From JAAYKS01 sp964479435 (lineage in GTDB: Bacteria; Bacillota; Clostridia; Saccharofermentanales; UBA5734): DNA of 38,433 nucleotides. A program made the translations under genes and the position numbers. The stretch covers positions 1 to 38,433 of the forward strand of contig CAYZME010000007.1 of assembly GCA_964479435.1 (NCBI GenBank), in the 5' to 3' direction. Below are positions 24,710 to 32,545 of the stretch, one piece after another. How positions within the stretch are numbered: the stretch's first letter is position 1; every line of letters starts with the position of its first letter. The notes beneath the pieces were generated by a model, which was given only the letters and a program-made list of their open reading frames with translations, searched no databases and had not been told where the DNA came from.

Positions 24710-25912
24710 TTACTCAATGCCCATCGCGTCCAAACGCGCGGCGATGTCCGCGGCATACGCGTCGATGCGCGCCAGGTCCGCTTCCGTAGGCAACCCTTTG
24801 ATCAGCAAAGGCTCCAGCCGATCGGCTTTGATCCCGGCTGTTAACGCCGCCATGGTTTCGGCCGCTTTGCTGCCCCAGCCATAGGAGCCGATGATGCCGA
24901 ACACACGCGCCGGCGGCTTCATCGCCGTCGCGGTAACCCCCGCGTACACAGCGGCCGGGTGCGGACCCACCAATACGGTCGGTGTCGCCAGGATGAATAC
25001 GGCACTATCCACCAGGTCATAAATCATATGGCCGGTTTCCAACATCAGGCTCTCAGGGTGCGCGCCCAGATCGTGAGGCAACGCTTCGATCCCCCGCTTG
25101 GTCAAAGCCTGTGCCAGGTGCTCCACCATCAGACGGGTGCTGCCATGCATGCTGACAAAGGGAATGGTCGCTTTGCGCAGTACCTGTCCGGCTGTCCACG
25201 TTTCATACGCCGATAGTACACGATCCGGCTCGGTCCATACCGGCCCGTGGCCCGGTACGATCATCAGCGGATCCAATTCGCGCACGCGGGCGACATAGCG
25301 CGCGATCTGCGTGCGAAAGGGCATCATAATCTCAGAAAAATAGGAGCGCGAAGCGGTCATGACCCGCTCCGGGTCCGGGTCGCCCTCATCTGTCATCGCC
25401 AAATGCGAGCCAAATAAATCGCTGGAGAAGAGAATGCGTTCCTCTTCGCAGTAAACCATGGTGTTGTCCGGCCAATGCGCGGACGGGATCGGGTAAAAAC
25501 GCAAGGTCAAACCGCCCAGATCGAGGACATCCCCCTCGGCGACGACATCGATGTCATCGGCAGGGATATGCAAATGGGGGCCCAGCAAATCGCGCACCCG
25601 TGACGTCGCGATAATGCGCAAATCCGGCCAGCGTTCCTTGACACGCAGGATGCCGCCGGCATGATCCTGCTCGGTATGCAGGCACACCAGATAATCGATC
25701 CGTTCGACTGCGGCAGCGCGGAGGTTATCCATCAGCACATCGATCTTGTCCGGATCGACCGCGTCGATCAGCGCGGTTTTTTCCCCGCCGAAAAGCAAAT
25801 ACGAGTTGTATGTCGTGCCATATGGCAACGGCATCAGACAATCAAACAGTTCGCGGTCGGGGTGTTCAGCGCCGACCGACCGGATCTTGTCGTAACCGAT
25901 CAAATGGAACAT
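24710..25912 (-). CDS. Flavodiiron protein (O2/NO reductase, FprA type)
   Basis: A 400-residue protein with an N-terminal metallo-beta-lactamase-like diiron domain and a C-terminal flavodoxin domain. All diiron ligands are in place: His79, Glu81, Asp83, His84 (HTEQDH), His146, Asp165 and His222 (PGHGPV). The flavodoxin half shows MHGSTRLMVEHLAQAL and GIIGSYGWGSKAA. These enzymes reduce O2 to water or NO to N2O and protect strict anaerobes. Electrons come from rubredoxin, and a rubredoxin gene lies 115 bp upstream in the same orientation. The ATG at 25912 has AGGAG close upstream. Confidence 0.95.
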   Translation of the reverse strand: MFHLIGYDKIRSVGAEHPDRELFDCLMPLPYGTTYNSYLLFGGEKTALIDAVDPDKIDVLMDNLRAAAVERIDYLVCLHTEQDHAGGILRVKERWPDLRIIATSRVRDLLGPHLHIPADDIDVVAEGDVLDLGGLTLRFYPIPSAHWPDNTMVYCEEERILFSSDLFGSHLAMTDEGDPDPERVMTASRSYFSEIMMPFRTQIARYVARVRELDPLMIVPGHGPVWTEPDRVLSAYETWTAGQVLRKATIPFVSMHGSTRLMVEHLAQALTKRGIEALPHDLGAHPESLMLETGHMIYDLVDSAVFILATPTVLVGPHPAAVYAGVTATAMKPPARVFGIIGSYGWGSKAAETMAALTAGIKADRLEPLLIKGLPTEADLARIDAYAADIAARLDAMGIE

Positions 25913-26027
25913 GGTCTCCTCGCTTTCTCCAGGCGCGGCGATGTTCGCGGGATGAGCCGCCCGCGCCCTCCCGTCGGAAGAATTTCATCCGGACGGGGCG
26001 GTCGCGGCGGCGGCGCCACGCCTGGTC

Positions 26028-26186
26028 TTATTTCTTGCTGAAATCTTCTTTGGGCGCGCCACACAAAGGGCAAACCCATGTGTCGGGCAAATCCGCAAAT
26101 GATGTGCCGGGCGGGATATCGTTCTCAGGGTCTCCGACAGCTGGATCATACTCATAACCACACACATTGCAGACATAGATATCCAT
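26028..26186 (-). CDS. Rubredoxin
   Basis: A 52-residue electron carrier with the two cysteine pairs CNVCGYEYDPAVGDP and CPLCGAPK that hold a single iron. The length and the central ENDIPPGTSFADLPDTW segment are those of classical rubredoxins. The ATG at 26186 follows GAGG by seven bases; a longer in-frame extension has no family support. It is the likely electron donor to the adjacent flavodiiron protein. Confidence 0.96.
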   Translation of the reverse strand: MDIYVCNVCGYEYDPAVGDPENDIPPGTSFADLPDTWVCPLCGAPKEDFSKK

Positions 26187-26268
26187 CACGGATCCTCGCT
26201 TTCCGCCGGGGTCTTCCCGGCCCGTACAGCCGCTCCTGTTCGCCGCTGCCACTCAAAGGTACTTTCCT

Positions 26269-26274
26269 ATCATA
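26269..26274 (-). promoter_or_regulatory. Possible promoter of the rubredoxin-flavodiiron pair
   Basis: TATGAT on the minus strand, with only a poor TTTTCC 17 bases upstream. The 121-base gap after yhbY leaves room for a separate promoter, but the call is weak. Confidence 0.3.
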
Positions 26275-26307
26275 ACCAACAAACGGCTGGGGGAAAAGGT
26301 CTAACAG

Positions 26308-26631
26308 TTACCGATCCGTGCGCGGCGGCAGAGAAATCGCCGTGCCCGCCTGAACTTTTGGGGGCGAAGGCCGGTAAAGCACGGCTTTGCGGCCGACAAC
26401 TTGCACAACGGCCGCGCCGCAAGCCGCGGCCGCCTGTTCGGCGATCAGACGCGGCGTGCCGCTCGCATTTTTGAGAATATGCATTTTTATCAGCTCGTGC
26501 GCGACCAGTTGCTGGTCGAGATCGGTGGCCGACATTTCGGAAAAGCCACCTTTGCCAATTTGCATGGTATCGGACAAATCACTGGCGCGGGCGCGCAAAA
26601 AAGCGCGCTGGCGGCTGGTCAATTCAATCAT
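26308..26631 (-). CDS. YhbY/CRM-domain RNA-binding protein
   Basis: A 107-residue protein of the CRS1/YhbY family, which binds pre-50S ribosomal RNA. Motifs are LTSRQRAFLRARASDL at the start, MQIGKGGFSE (the GxxG-like RNA loop), and VVQVVGRKAVLYR near the end. It follows obg by 30 bp. The ATG at 26631 has GAGGA upstream. The two genes are often adjacent in Firmicutes. Confidence 0.9.
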   Translation of the reverse strand: MIELTSRQRAFLRARASDLSDTMQIGKGGFSEMSATDLDQQLVAHELIKMHILKNASGTPRLIAEQAAAACGAAVVQVVGRKAVLYRPSPPKVQAGTAISLPPRTDR

Positions 26632-26661
26632 GCTTCCTCTATCCTTTCTTAAAAAGCCTGT

Positions 26662-27930
26662 TTAATGAAAATACTCAAATTCAAACCCGCCCAGATCAAC
26701 GGTATCTCCCTCGCGGACTCCCGCCTGCTCTAACGCGTCGATGACGCCTTTGCGGCGGATCAAACGTTGGAAATACTGGAGCGATTCATAATTGTCAAAA
26801 TTGGTTGACGCGACCAGTTGCTCGATCCATGCCCCGGCCACGCGGTATCCATCTTCACGCGCCTCGACTGTAAACAGCTCGGCCGGATCGGCCGTGTATA
26901 CCGGGAAAAACGCTTCCTCGTCAAACAACACGGGGGCGGGGATCTCTGGTAACATGCGCGCGATCAGCCGGAGTAATTTGCGCACACCCTGGCCGGTGGC
27001 GGCGCTGATGGGCATAAACGCGTACCCGCGCGCTGTGAGCTCTTGGCGGACACGGTCCACCTGCCCGGGCTCGGCGATGTCGCTTTTGTTGGCGACCACG
27101 ATCTGCGGGCGTTCCCTGAGCCGCGGGTTGAACAATTCCAGTTCGCGGCCGATTTGCTCGAAATCCTCGATGGGGTCGCGCCCTTCACTTCCGGAGACGT
27201 CGATCACGTGCAACAGCATTTTGTTGCGCTCGATATGCCGCAAAAAGTCCAGGCCCAAACCAACGCCCTCATGCGCTCCGGCGATCAGGCCGGGGATGTC
27301 GGCCATGACAAATTCCGTATCATCGATCGCCACCAAACCCAGGCTGGGTTCCAGTGTCGTAAAGGGATAATGGGCGATTTTGGGCCGCGCCGAAGAGACC
27401 GCCGCCAGCAGCGTCGACTTGCCGACGTTGGGCATCCCCACCAACCCGACATCTGCCAGCAGTTTCAGTTCCACTTCGAGATCCCATTCTTCCCCGGGTT
27501 CGCCGACGCGCGCGAACCGGGGCGCCTGTCGCACCGCGTTGGCAAAACGCGCGTTGCCTCTGCCCGCGCGCCCGCCGTGGGCCACCACCACACGCTCACC
27601 GTCTTGCGCGAAATCGGCAAAGACGCGCCCCGTCTGTAGTTCGCGCAGCACCGTTCCCACCGGGACGCGAATCACAAGCTCGCGGCCGCTCCGGCCGGTG
27701 CGCTTGCGTGTTCCGCCTCTTTCGCCGTGTTCGGCGACATATTTGCGCCGGTACCGGATATCGCGCAGCGTGTGGATTCCACCGTCGGCGACAAAGACCA
27801 CATCGCCGCCGCGGCCGCCGTCTCCGCCGTCGGGGCCGCCGTTGGGAACGTACTTTTCGGTGTGGAACGAAACAGCGCCCTGCCCGCCGTCACCGGCTTT
27901 GACATGAATTTTTGTATAATCGATAAACAT
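26662..27930 (-). CDS. obg: Obg GTPase
   Basis: A 422-residue GTPase involved in 50S assembly and stress control. The glycine-rich Obg fold fills residues 1-158 (AGDGGQGAVSFHTEKY, GGPDGGDGGRGGDV). The G domain begins with GMPNVGKST (165-173), and has DIPGLI and NKSD. The C-terminal OCT domain (after about 340) ends DTVDLGGFEFEYFH. The start ATG at 27930 follows GGAGA by six bases. It lies downstream of rplU and rpmA, separated from them by an intrinsic terminator, and may be expressed by read-through. Confidence 0.96.
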   Translation of the reverse strand: MFIDYTKIHVKAGDGGQGAVSFHTEKYVPNGGPDGGDGGRGGDVVFVADGGIHTLRDIRYRRKYVAEHGERGGTRKRTGRSGRELVIRVPVGTVLRELQTGRVFADFAQDGERVVVAHGGRAGRGNARFANAVRQAPRFARVGEPGEEWDLEVELKLLADVGLVGMPNVGKSTLLAAVSSARPKIAHYPFTTLEPSLGLVAIDDTEFVMADIPGLIAGAHEGVGLGLDFLRHIERNKMLLHVIDVSGSEGRDPIEDFEQIGRELELFNPRLRERPQIVVANKSDIAEPGQVDRVRQELTARGYAFMPISAATGQGVRKLLRLIARMLPEIPAPVLFDEEAFFPVYTADPAELFTVEAREDGYRVAGAWIEQLVASTNFDNYESLQYFQRLIRRKGVIDALEQAGVREGDTVDLGGFEFEYFH

Positions 27931-27970
27931 CGCGGATCTCCGTCCGTTTACTTGTCTCCTTGCGAGAATG

Positions 27971-28002
27971 ACAAAAAGGCCCGGTCACAGACGACCGAAC
28001 CT
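27971..28002 (-). terminator. Intrinsic terminator between rpmA and obg
   Basis: On the minus strand AGGTTCGGTC (28002-27993) pairs fully with GACCGGGCCT (27986-27977), including two G-T pairs, across a six-base loop. It is followed by TTTTTG. Confidence 0.75.
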
Positions 28003-28031
28003 CTTGTTTCGCCAGATAGATCGTCAGATCC

Positions 28032-28289
28032 TCACTCAGCCGGATAAACGCTGACCTTTTTGCGGTCTTTGCCGTAGCGTTCGTATTTCACACGCCCGGA
28101 AATCAAAGCGAACAAGGTATCATCCGAGCCGATGCCGACATTGTTGCCCGGGTGGATTTTGGTTCCCCGCTGACGAACCAGTATGTTGCCGGCCAAAGCG
28201 GCTTGTCCGTCGCCCTTTTTGGCGCCGAGACGTTTGGATTGGGAATCGCGGCCGTTACGCGTACTGCCGACGCCCTTCTTAGATGCCAT
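28032..28289 (-). CDS. rpmA: Ribosomal protein bL27, without Prp-cleaved extension
   Basis: An 85-residue protein of the 50S peptidyl-transferase region, with GVGSTRNGRDSQSKRLG, NILVRQRGTKIHPGNNVG and DDTLFALISG. It starts MASKKG, which is the mature N-terminus; the nine-residue or so leader that Prp removes in most Firmicutes is absent. The ATG at 28289 has a perfect AGGAGGTG eight bases upstream, which fixes the start. Only 41 bp separate it from rplU, so no prp gene lies between them. Confidence 0.97.
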   Translation of the reverse strand: MASKKGVGSTRNGRDSQSKRLGAKKGDGQAALAGNILVRQRGTKIHPGNNVGIGSDDTLFALISGRVKYERYGKDRKKVSVYPAE

Positions 28290-28330
28290 ATCAGATACAC
28301 CTCCTCAAATTGCGAATCCGACCCGCCGGT

Positions 28331-28627
28331 TCAGCCGGTGATTTTGTTGATGCGGACACGCGTGTAAGGTTGCCGGTGTCCCTGCTTGCGGCGGTAGCCC
28401 TTTTTGGCTTTATATTTGAAGACGATCAGTTTGCTCTGTCTTCCCTGCTTGACGATTTCGCCTTCGACAACAAAACCGTCGCCGGATTTGTACCCTTCGT
28501 CAAAGACGCCCAGCACTTCCTCAAAGCGGACGGACTGACCGGCATCGCCCTCGAGTTTCTCGACGAAAATCTCGTCTCCGATCGCGACGCGGTACTGTTT
28601 CCCGCCCGTGGCAATCACAGCATACAT
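28331..28627 (-). CDS. rplU: Ribosomal protein bL21
   Basis: A 98-residue 50S protein starting MYAVIATGGKQYRVAIGD, with the conserved KAKKGYRRKQGHRQPYTRV near the end. The length is normal for the family. The ATG at 28627 has AGGAGG eight bases upstream, so an upstream in-frame extension is not used. It is first in a transcript with a strong promoter and a structured leader and is followed by rpmA. Confidence 0.97.
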   Translation of the reverse strand: MYAVIATGGKQYRVAIGDEIFVEKLEGDAGQSVRFEEVLGVFDEGYKSGDGFVVEGEIVKQGRQSKLIVFKYKAKKGYRRKQGHRQPYTRVRINKITG

Positions 28628-28724
28628 GGTGTGTTCCTCCTGTAACCAGTCTCGCTGAGTATCAGGCAGTCGGGGCAACCCGTGTCCCCCAGACGTTTAC
28701 GTGTAGCCTGTCTCATGCGGTCAC
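28628..28724 (-). ncRNA. Candidate L21-type leader RNA of rplU
   Basis: The 5' untranslated region has GAGACAGGC and GCCTGATACTC that can pair, enclosing an inner GGGG/CCCC stem (around 28670-28690). Its position between a strong promoter and rplU fits the autoregulatory L21 leader known in Firmicutes. The assignment is by position and pairing only. Confidence 0.5.
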
Positions 28725-28730
28725 CAGAGC

Positions 28731-28759
28731 ATGTTAGCACGCGTTCGGGTGCCTGTCAA
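28731..28759 (-). promoter_or_regulatory. Promoter of rplU-rpmA
   Basis: On the minus strand a consensus TTGACA (28759-28754) is followed after exactly 17 bases by TAACAT (28736-28731). Confidence 0.85.
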
Positions 28760-28824
28760 TCAAAATCCGGTTTGTGTGAGCGGCCGGCAAATCCTCCCTG
28801 TACGCGTTCGCGCCGGCGCGCGCA

Positions 28825-28833
28825 TGGTATATT
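28825..28833 (+). promoter_or_regulatory. Extended -10 promoter of the VOC gene
   Basis: TGGTATATT matches an extended -10, about 60 bases ahead of the ATG at 28896. No clear -35. Confidence 0.45.
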
Positions 28834-28895
28834 GTGATGAGAAAACCGCGTGGGGATCGCGCCGGCGGTTACGCAGTGAAAGGAATGGTGTGACG

Positions 28896-29351
28896 ATGTT
28901 CAAAAGTCTCATGCATGTCGCCTATTGGACCCGCGACATGGAAAAAATGCTCGATTTTTATACCCGTGTCCTCGGGATGGAGAAAATTTTTGAAATGCCC
29001 AATGCGGATGGCTCGCCGGGCACGGTTTATTTGCGGACGCCGGATTGCCGCTACATCGAATTATTCCACGGCGGCAGCGCGCGCGCACCGTCCGGGGACG
29101 GGCGTGCGGCGGGATACAGCCATCTGTGCCTGGAAGTCGAAGACATCCGCAAAGCGGCGGATACACTCGAAGCGCGCGGCGCCACGCTGCGTGTCCGCGA
29201 GCGCGTGGGCCGCGCCGGCAACATCCAATGCTGGATCGACGACCCGGATGGCAATCCCATCGAGATCATGCAAATGCTGCCGGGTTCTCCTGTTCTGGAG
29301 CCGCCCGCGGATGGGATTTTCTTTCCCGAACGCCCGAAGTCCGAGCAATAG
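28896..29351 (+). CDS. VOC-family metalloprotein, glyoxalase I-like
   Basis: A 151-residue protein of the vicinal oxygen chelate fold. The four expected metal ligands are present: His7 (LMHVAYW), Glu55 (CRYIELFHGG), His76 (YSHLCLEVED) and Glu123 (NPIEIMQ). The start YWTRDMEKMLDFYTRVLGM is typical of lactoylglutathione lyase-like members. Glyoxalase activity is possible, but a dioxygenase or epimerase role cannot be excluded. AAAGGA lies 11 bases before the ATG; an in-frame GTG two codons earlier is an alternative. It diverges from rplU. Confidence 0.85.
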   Translation: MFKSLMHVAYWTRDMEKMLDFYTRVLGMEKIFEMPNADGSPGTVYLRTPDCRYIELFHGGSARAPSGDGRAAGYSHLCLEVEDIRKAADTLEARGATLRVRERVGRAGNIQCWIDDPDGNPIEIMQMLPGSPVLEPPADGIFFPERPKSEQ

Positions 29352-29384
29352 CCTGTTGCCTTTCCGCGGTTGGCGTTGTTTCTG

Positions 29385-29418
29385 CCGGTCTCCCGGGCGT
29401 GCGTGCCCGGGAGGCCGG
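29385..29418. terminator. Long GC hairpin between convergent VOC and arabinofuranosidase genes
   Basis: CCGGTCTCCCGGGC (29385-29398) pairs with GCCCGGGAGGCCGG (29405-29418) with a single T-G mismatch and a six-base loop. A T-rich stretch follows on the plus strand. It probably ends both transcripts. Confidence 0.65.
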
Positions 29419-29426
29419 TACTTGAT

Positions 29427-30953
29427 TTATTTGTGTTCAGGGTTTGCGGCAAAGGTGATCACATTCCAAGAAAGGGGCTCCAGGCAGAAGGTGCCCTGGG
29501 TGCCGCCCATCGACTCCGGGTCGACGGCGGCACGGCCCGGCCGTACGGTGTCCGGAGCGCTCCCGGTGTTGACCGCGTGCAGATCGTCGTGCCGCAAAAC
29601 GGTGTGGCCGGTCGGGCGCAAGGCATCAAACCCCGCCAACGACAATTCGGTTTCCAGCGCTTCCCGCCCCCGGTTGAGCAAAAACAAACTGAGCGTGCGT
29701 TTTTCCTCGTCATAGACAGAGGCAGCTTCCAACCACGGTACATCTGTGTATTGCTTGCAATCGTAGCGTGGACTGGTAACCAGCGCCCGCATCGACGTGC
29801 CGCGCCCGAGCGCGGACACGTCACGGAAGGGATAGAAAATAGTTTGCCGCCAGGAGCCGCCGCCATCGGCGGTCATGATCGGCGCGATGACATTCACCAG
29901 CTGGGCCATACAGGCGACTTTGACGCGGTCGGCGTGGTTGAGCAGCGTGATCAGCATGCCGCCGACCAACAGCGCGTCTTCCATGTTGTAGATGTCTTCC
30001 AGGCGCGCCGGCGCTTTGCCCCAGGGGGTGCGGTCGATCATGCGGTCCTGTTCGTTGGAGTGATACCACACATTCCATTCGTCAAAGGATAGATACATGC
30101 TTTTCTTGCTGCGCTTGCGGGCTTTGACATAATCACAGGTGGAAACGACGGATGAAATGAAAGCATCCATATCGAGCGTGCGGGCCAGAAAGCTGTCGGT
30201 ATCGCCATCGCGGTTGCCATAATACTGGTGCAGGCTGATGTAATTGACTTCATCGTAGGTATGATTCAGCACTTCGGCTTCCCAATCCGGGAAAGTCGGG
30301 ATGTCTTTGCCCGAACTGCCACAGGCGACCATCTCGATCGATGGGTCGACCATGCGCATGACTTTGGCTGTCTCCCAGGCCAGCCGGCCGTATTCTGTCG
30401 CGGTCTTGGAGCAAATCTGCCAGGGCCCGTCCATTTCGTTGCCTAGGCACCACAGTTTGACGCCGTGTGGCTCTTTGTGGCCGTTGCGAATCCGCCAATC
30501 GCTCCATTGTGTGCCGCTCGGGTGATTGCAGTACTCGACCAGACGGCGGGCCGCGTCCGCGCCCCGCGTGCCCAGGTTGACCGCCAGCATCGGCTCGGTT
30601 CCCGCTTTGCGGGCCCAATCGATGAACTCGTCGGTACCAAAGGTATTGTCCTCCAATGTCTTCCAGGCCAGATCCAATCTCTTGGGCCGTTCCGACACCG
30701 GCCCGACACCGTCTTCCCAGTTATAGCCGGAAACGAAATTGCCGCCCGGATAGCGCACGATCGGTACACCCAGTTCGTTCACCAGGCCGATGACATCGCC
30801 GCGAAAGCCCTGTTCGTCCGCCAGAGGATGGCCCGGCTCATAAATGCCCCCATAGACCGCGCGGCCCAAATGCTCAACAAACGATCCGAACAACCGCCGG
30901 TCGACCTGCCCGATCTGATACTCTTTGTCCAATCGCACTTTTGCTTTTTGCAT
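29427..30953 (-). CDS. GH51 alpha-L-arabinofuranosidase
   Basis: A 508-residue glycoside hydrolase that releases arabinose from arabino-oligosaccharides. The acid/base is Glu173 in KLWCLGNEMDGPW and the nucleophile is Glu292 in YLSFDEWNVWYH; both segments and the length match the Geobacillus-type AbfA. The N-terminus has FGSFVEHLGRAVYGGIYEP and VRYPGGNFVSGYNWEDGVGP. There is no signal peptide, so it works in the cytoplasm on imported oligosaccharides. The ATG at 30953 has GGAGG upstream. No sugar transporter or arabinose operon genes lie beside it. Confidence 0.95.
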   Translation of the reverse strand: MQKAKVRLDKEYQIGQVDRRLFGSFVEHLGRAVYGGIYEPGHPLADEQGFRGDVIGLVNELGVPIVRYPGGNFVSGYNWEDGVGPVSERPKRLDLAWKTLEDNTFGTDEFIDWARKAGTEPMLAVNLGTRGADAARRLVEYCNHPSGTQWSDWRIRNGHKEPHGVKLWCLGNEMDGPWQICSKTATEYGRLAWETAKVMRMVDPSIEMVACGSSGKDIPTFPDWEAEVLNHTYDEVNYISLHQYYGNRDGDTDSFLARTLDMDAFISSVVSTCDYVKARKRSKKSMYLSFDEWNVWYHSNEQDRMIDRTPWGKAPARLEDIYNMEDALLVGGMLITLLNHADRVKVACMAQLVNVIAPIMTADGGGSWRQTIFYPFRDVSALGRGTSMRALVTSPRYDCKQYTDVPWLEAASVYDEEKRTLSLFLLNRGREALETELSLAGFDALRPTGHTVLRHDDLHAVNTGSAPDTVRPGRAAVDPESMGGTQGTFCLEPLSWNVITFAANPEHK

Positions 30954-31009
30954 GGTTGACTCCTCCGTATTTTTGATCGATCCGACACGACGACCTTTAC
31001 ATCCTCATG

Positions 31010-32365
31010 TTACAGCAACATCGCCAAAGCGACCGCGGCGGTGACATGGCTACCCGCGCGCGACCCCGACAGGCCGCCGGCCGCCCGGCTGTAGCCCCAC
31101 GCGCACAGCGATGCCCACACCGCCGTGGCGCCCGCAAAAAAATCCCAGCCGGACAACAGCATGGCGACGACCGCTATCAAAAGACAAACCGCCAAATCCA
31201 CCGCATCCAGCCCGCGGACGACAAACCGGTCGACCGCCGCCGACCACCCCCGCGGCAAAGCGAGGATGCCCAATAAAATCATCCGGAAAAGCAGGAACGC
31301 CCCGCCGGCGGCGATCGACTGCCACCGGATCAACGGCCGTCCCCAGACCCCGTTTGCCAGCAGGCCAAACGCCACACAAGCCAGCAAGACCGCCGCGCTG
31401 CTCAGCAGCCCGGCACGGATCACAGGCAGGGGCTCCGGCATTTTCAGAGGCAAAAGGCGCGCCAGCGAGCCGAACACCCAGGCCGCAGCCAGGGCGCCCG
31501 CCGCGAACAACAAAGCGGCATCAAAGGGCAGGAGCAAAGTCTGTGTTTGGCCCAGCCGGCCATCGGCACCCACATGCCCAGTCCAGCGGGCGATGTCGTC
31601 GCGCACGATGGGCACCACCAGCGCCAGCCCGGCCGGCACCCCCGGATACCGGGTCAACCGCGTGTTGCCATCGGCTGCCATCCATGTCTGCACCCGCGTG
31701 GGGCCGTCGGCCTCGGACGGGGGGAGCAGCGTGGCGTCTTCTCCCGACAGCGTCTCATACCAGCTCTGTAATGTCCGGGCTTCCTGTGAAGGATCGCGGG
31801 AGGCGCCGTCACCAGTGGCCAGCAGCGCGATCGGCACGGTTTTCGCCAAAGGCGTGGGCGCCGCGGCGGAGAGCACCGGGTCGACGGCGACCCAGCCGGC
31901 GATCGGGTGTGTGTTCAAGGCCGCAGCCATCGTATCCAGCGGCAGGCCGACCGAAACGACCCAGCCGCTGCCCCGCTGTACGCCTGTGCGCGCTTGCAAC
32001 CAATCGCTGGCGGCGCCGATGGCGGCCACAGCCGTCTCGCCGGGAATGGGGCAGGCCAAAGCACAAGCCCCCTGGCGGGACCAGTCGTCGAGCAACGGCA
32101 AAACCCCGACCGGCGATGACGCGGCCGCGTACACCAGCAAGATGGGCGGCGACGACTCCGCGTCCGGATGGGGTTCAGCCAACCAGCAAACGGCTGGCCG
32201 CTTCTCCCCATCGAGTGATAAAGGAATTTGAGAAACATGTCGACTACGGGAAAGGGTTGTCCCCACAAGCAGCGCCAGCGCCACAACCGGGATCAATGCC
32301 CAAACCAACAGCACGGGCGTACGATAGCCGCGAAAGTGAACGGGCCAGGCTCGTTCCCGGGTCAT
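31010..32365 (-). CDS. Membrane protein with a hydrolase-like extracytoplasmic domain
   Basis: A 451-residue protein of unknown function. One membrane helix (residues about 16-38) is followed by an outer domain of some 230 residues, then about six hydrophobic helices to the C-terminus. The outer domain reads like a degenerate alpha/beta hydrolase: ILLVYAAASSPVGVLPLLDDW, GAASDWLQARTGVQ, WVVSVGLPLDTMAAAL and GWVAVDPVLS. At the nucleophile elbow the usual GxSxG is not preserved, so enzymatic activity is doubtful. The ATG at 32365 has GGAGG seven bases upstream. It diverges from murC, which suggests but does not prove a cell-envelope role. Confidence 0.75.
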   Translation of the reverse strand: MTRERAWPVHFRGYRTPVLLVWALIPVVALALLVGTTLSRSRHVSQIPLSLDGEKRPAVCWLAEPHPDAESSPPILLVYAAASSPVGVLPLLDDWSRQGACALACPIPGETAVAAIGAASDWLQARTGVQRGSGWVVSVGLPLDTMAAALNTHPIAGWVAVDPVLSAAAPTPLAKTVPIALLATGDGASRDPSQEARTLQSWYETLSGEDATLLPPSEADGPTRVQTWMAADGNTRLTRYPGVPAGLALVVPIVRDDIARWTGHVGADGRLGQTQTLLLPFDAALLFAAGALAAAWVFGSLARLLPLKMPEPLPVIRAGLLSSAAVLLACVAFGLLANGVWGRPLIRWQSIAAGGAFLLFRMILLGILALPRGWSAAVDRFVVRGLDAVDLAVCLLIAVVAMLLSGWDFFAGATAVWASLCAWGYSRAAGGLSGSRAGSHVTAAVALAMLL

Positions 32366-32475
32366 GAATCATCCTCCGCCATCCACGGTATTCCCTCGCC
32401 ATGCCGGCTAAAAACAGCCGTTTTGTGGCCCCCGGCGTACACAAGCGAGGAGGGTGACCGCCGCCGATTTCTCCC

Positions 32476-32484
32476 ATTATACCA
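32476..32484 (-). promoter_or_regulatory. Extended -10 promoter of the membrane protein gene
   Basis: TGGTATAAT on the minus strand is a perfect extended -10; TTCAGA 18 bases upstream is a partial -35. The leader before the ATG is about 100 bases. Confidence 0.65.
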
Positions 32485-32507
32485 CCCGTCAAAGCGGCCT
32501 CTGAATA

Positions 32508-32516
32508 TGATAAAAT
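32508..32516 (+). promoter_or_regulatory. Extended -10 promoter of murC
   Basis: TGATAAAAT lies 29 bases ahead of the murC ATG. It faces away from the membrane-gene promoter; the two -10 elements are about 30 bases apart. Confidence 0.55.
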
Positions 32517-32545
32517 CACAGGCGACCGCGAAAGGAGCCTGATCT

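Noticed and set aside
28290..28330. A small prp gene hidden between rplU and rpmA
   Set aside because: The gap is 41 bases and holds only the rpmA ribosome site.
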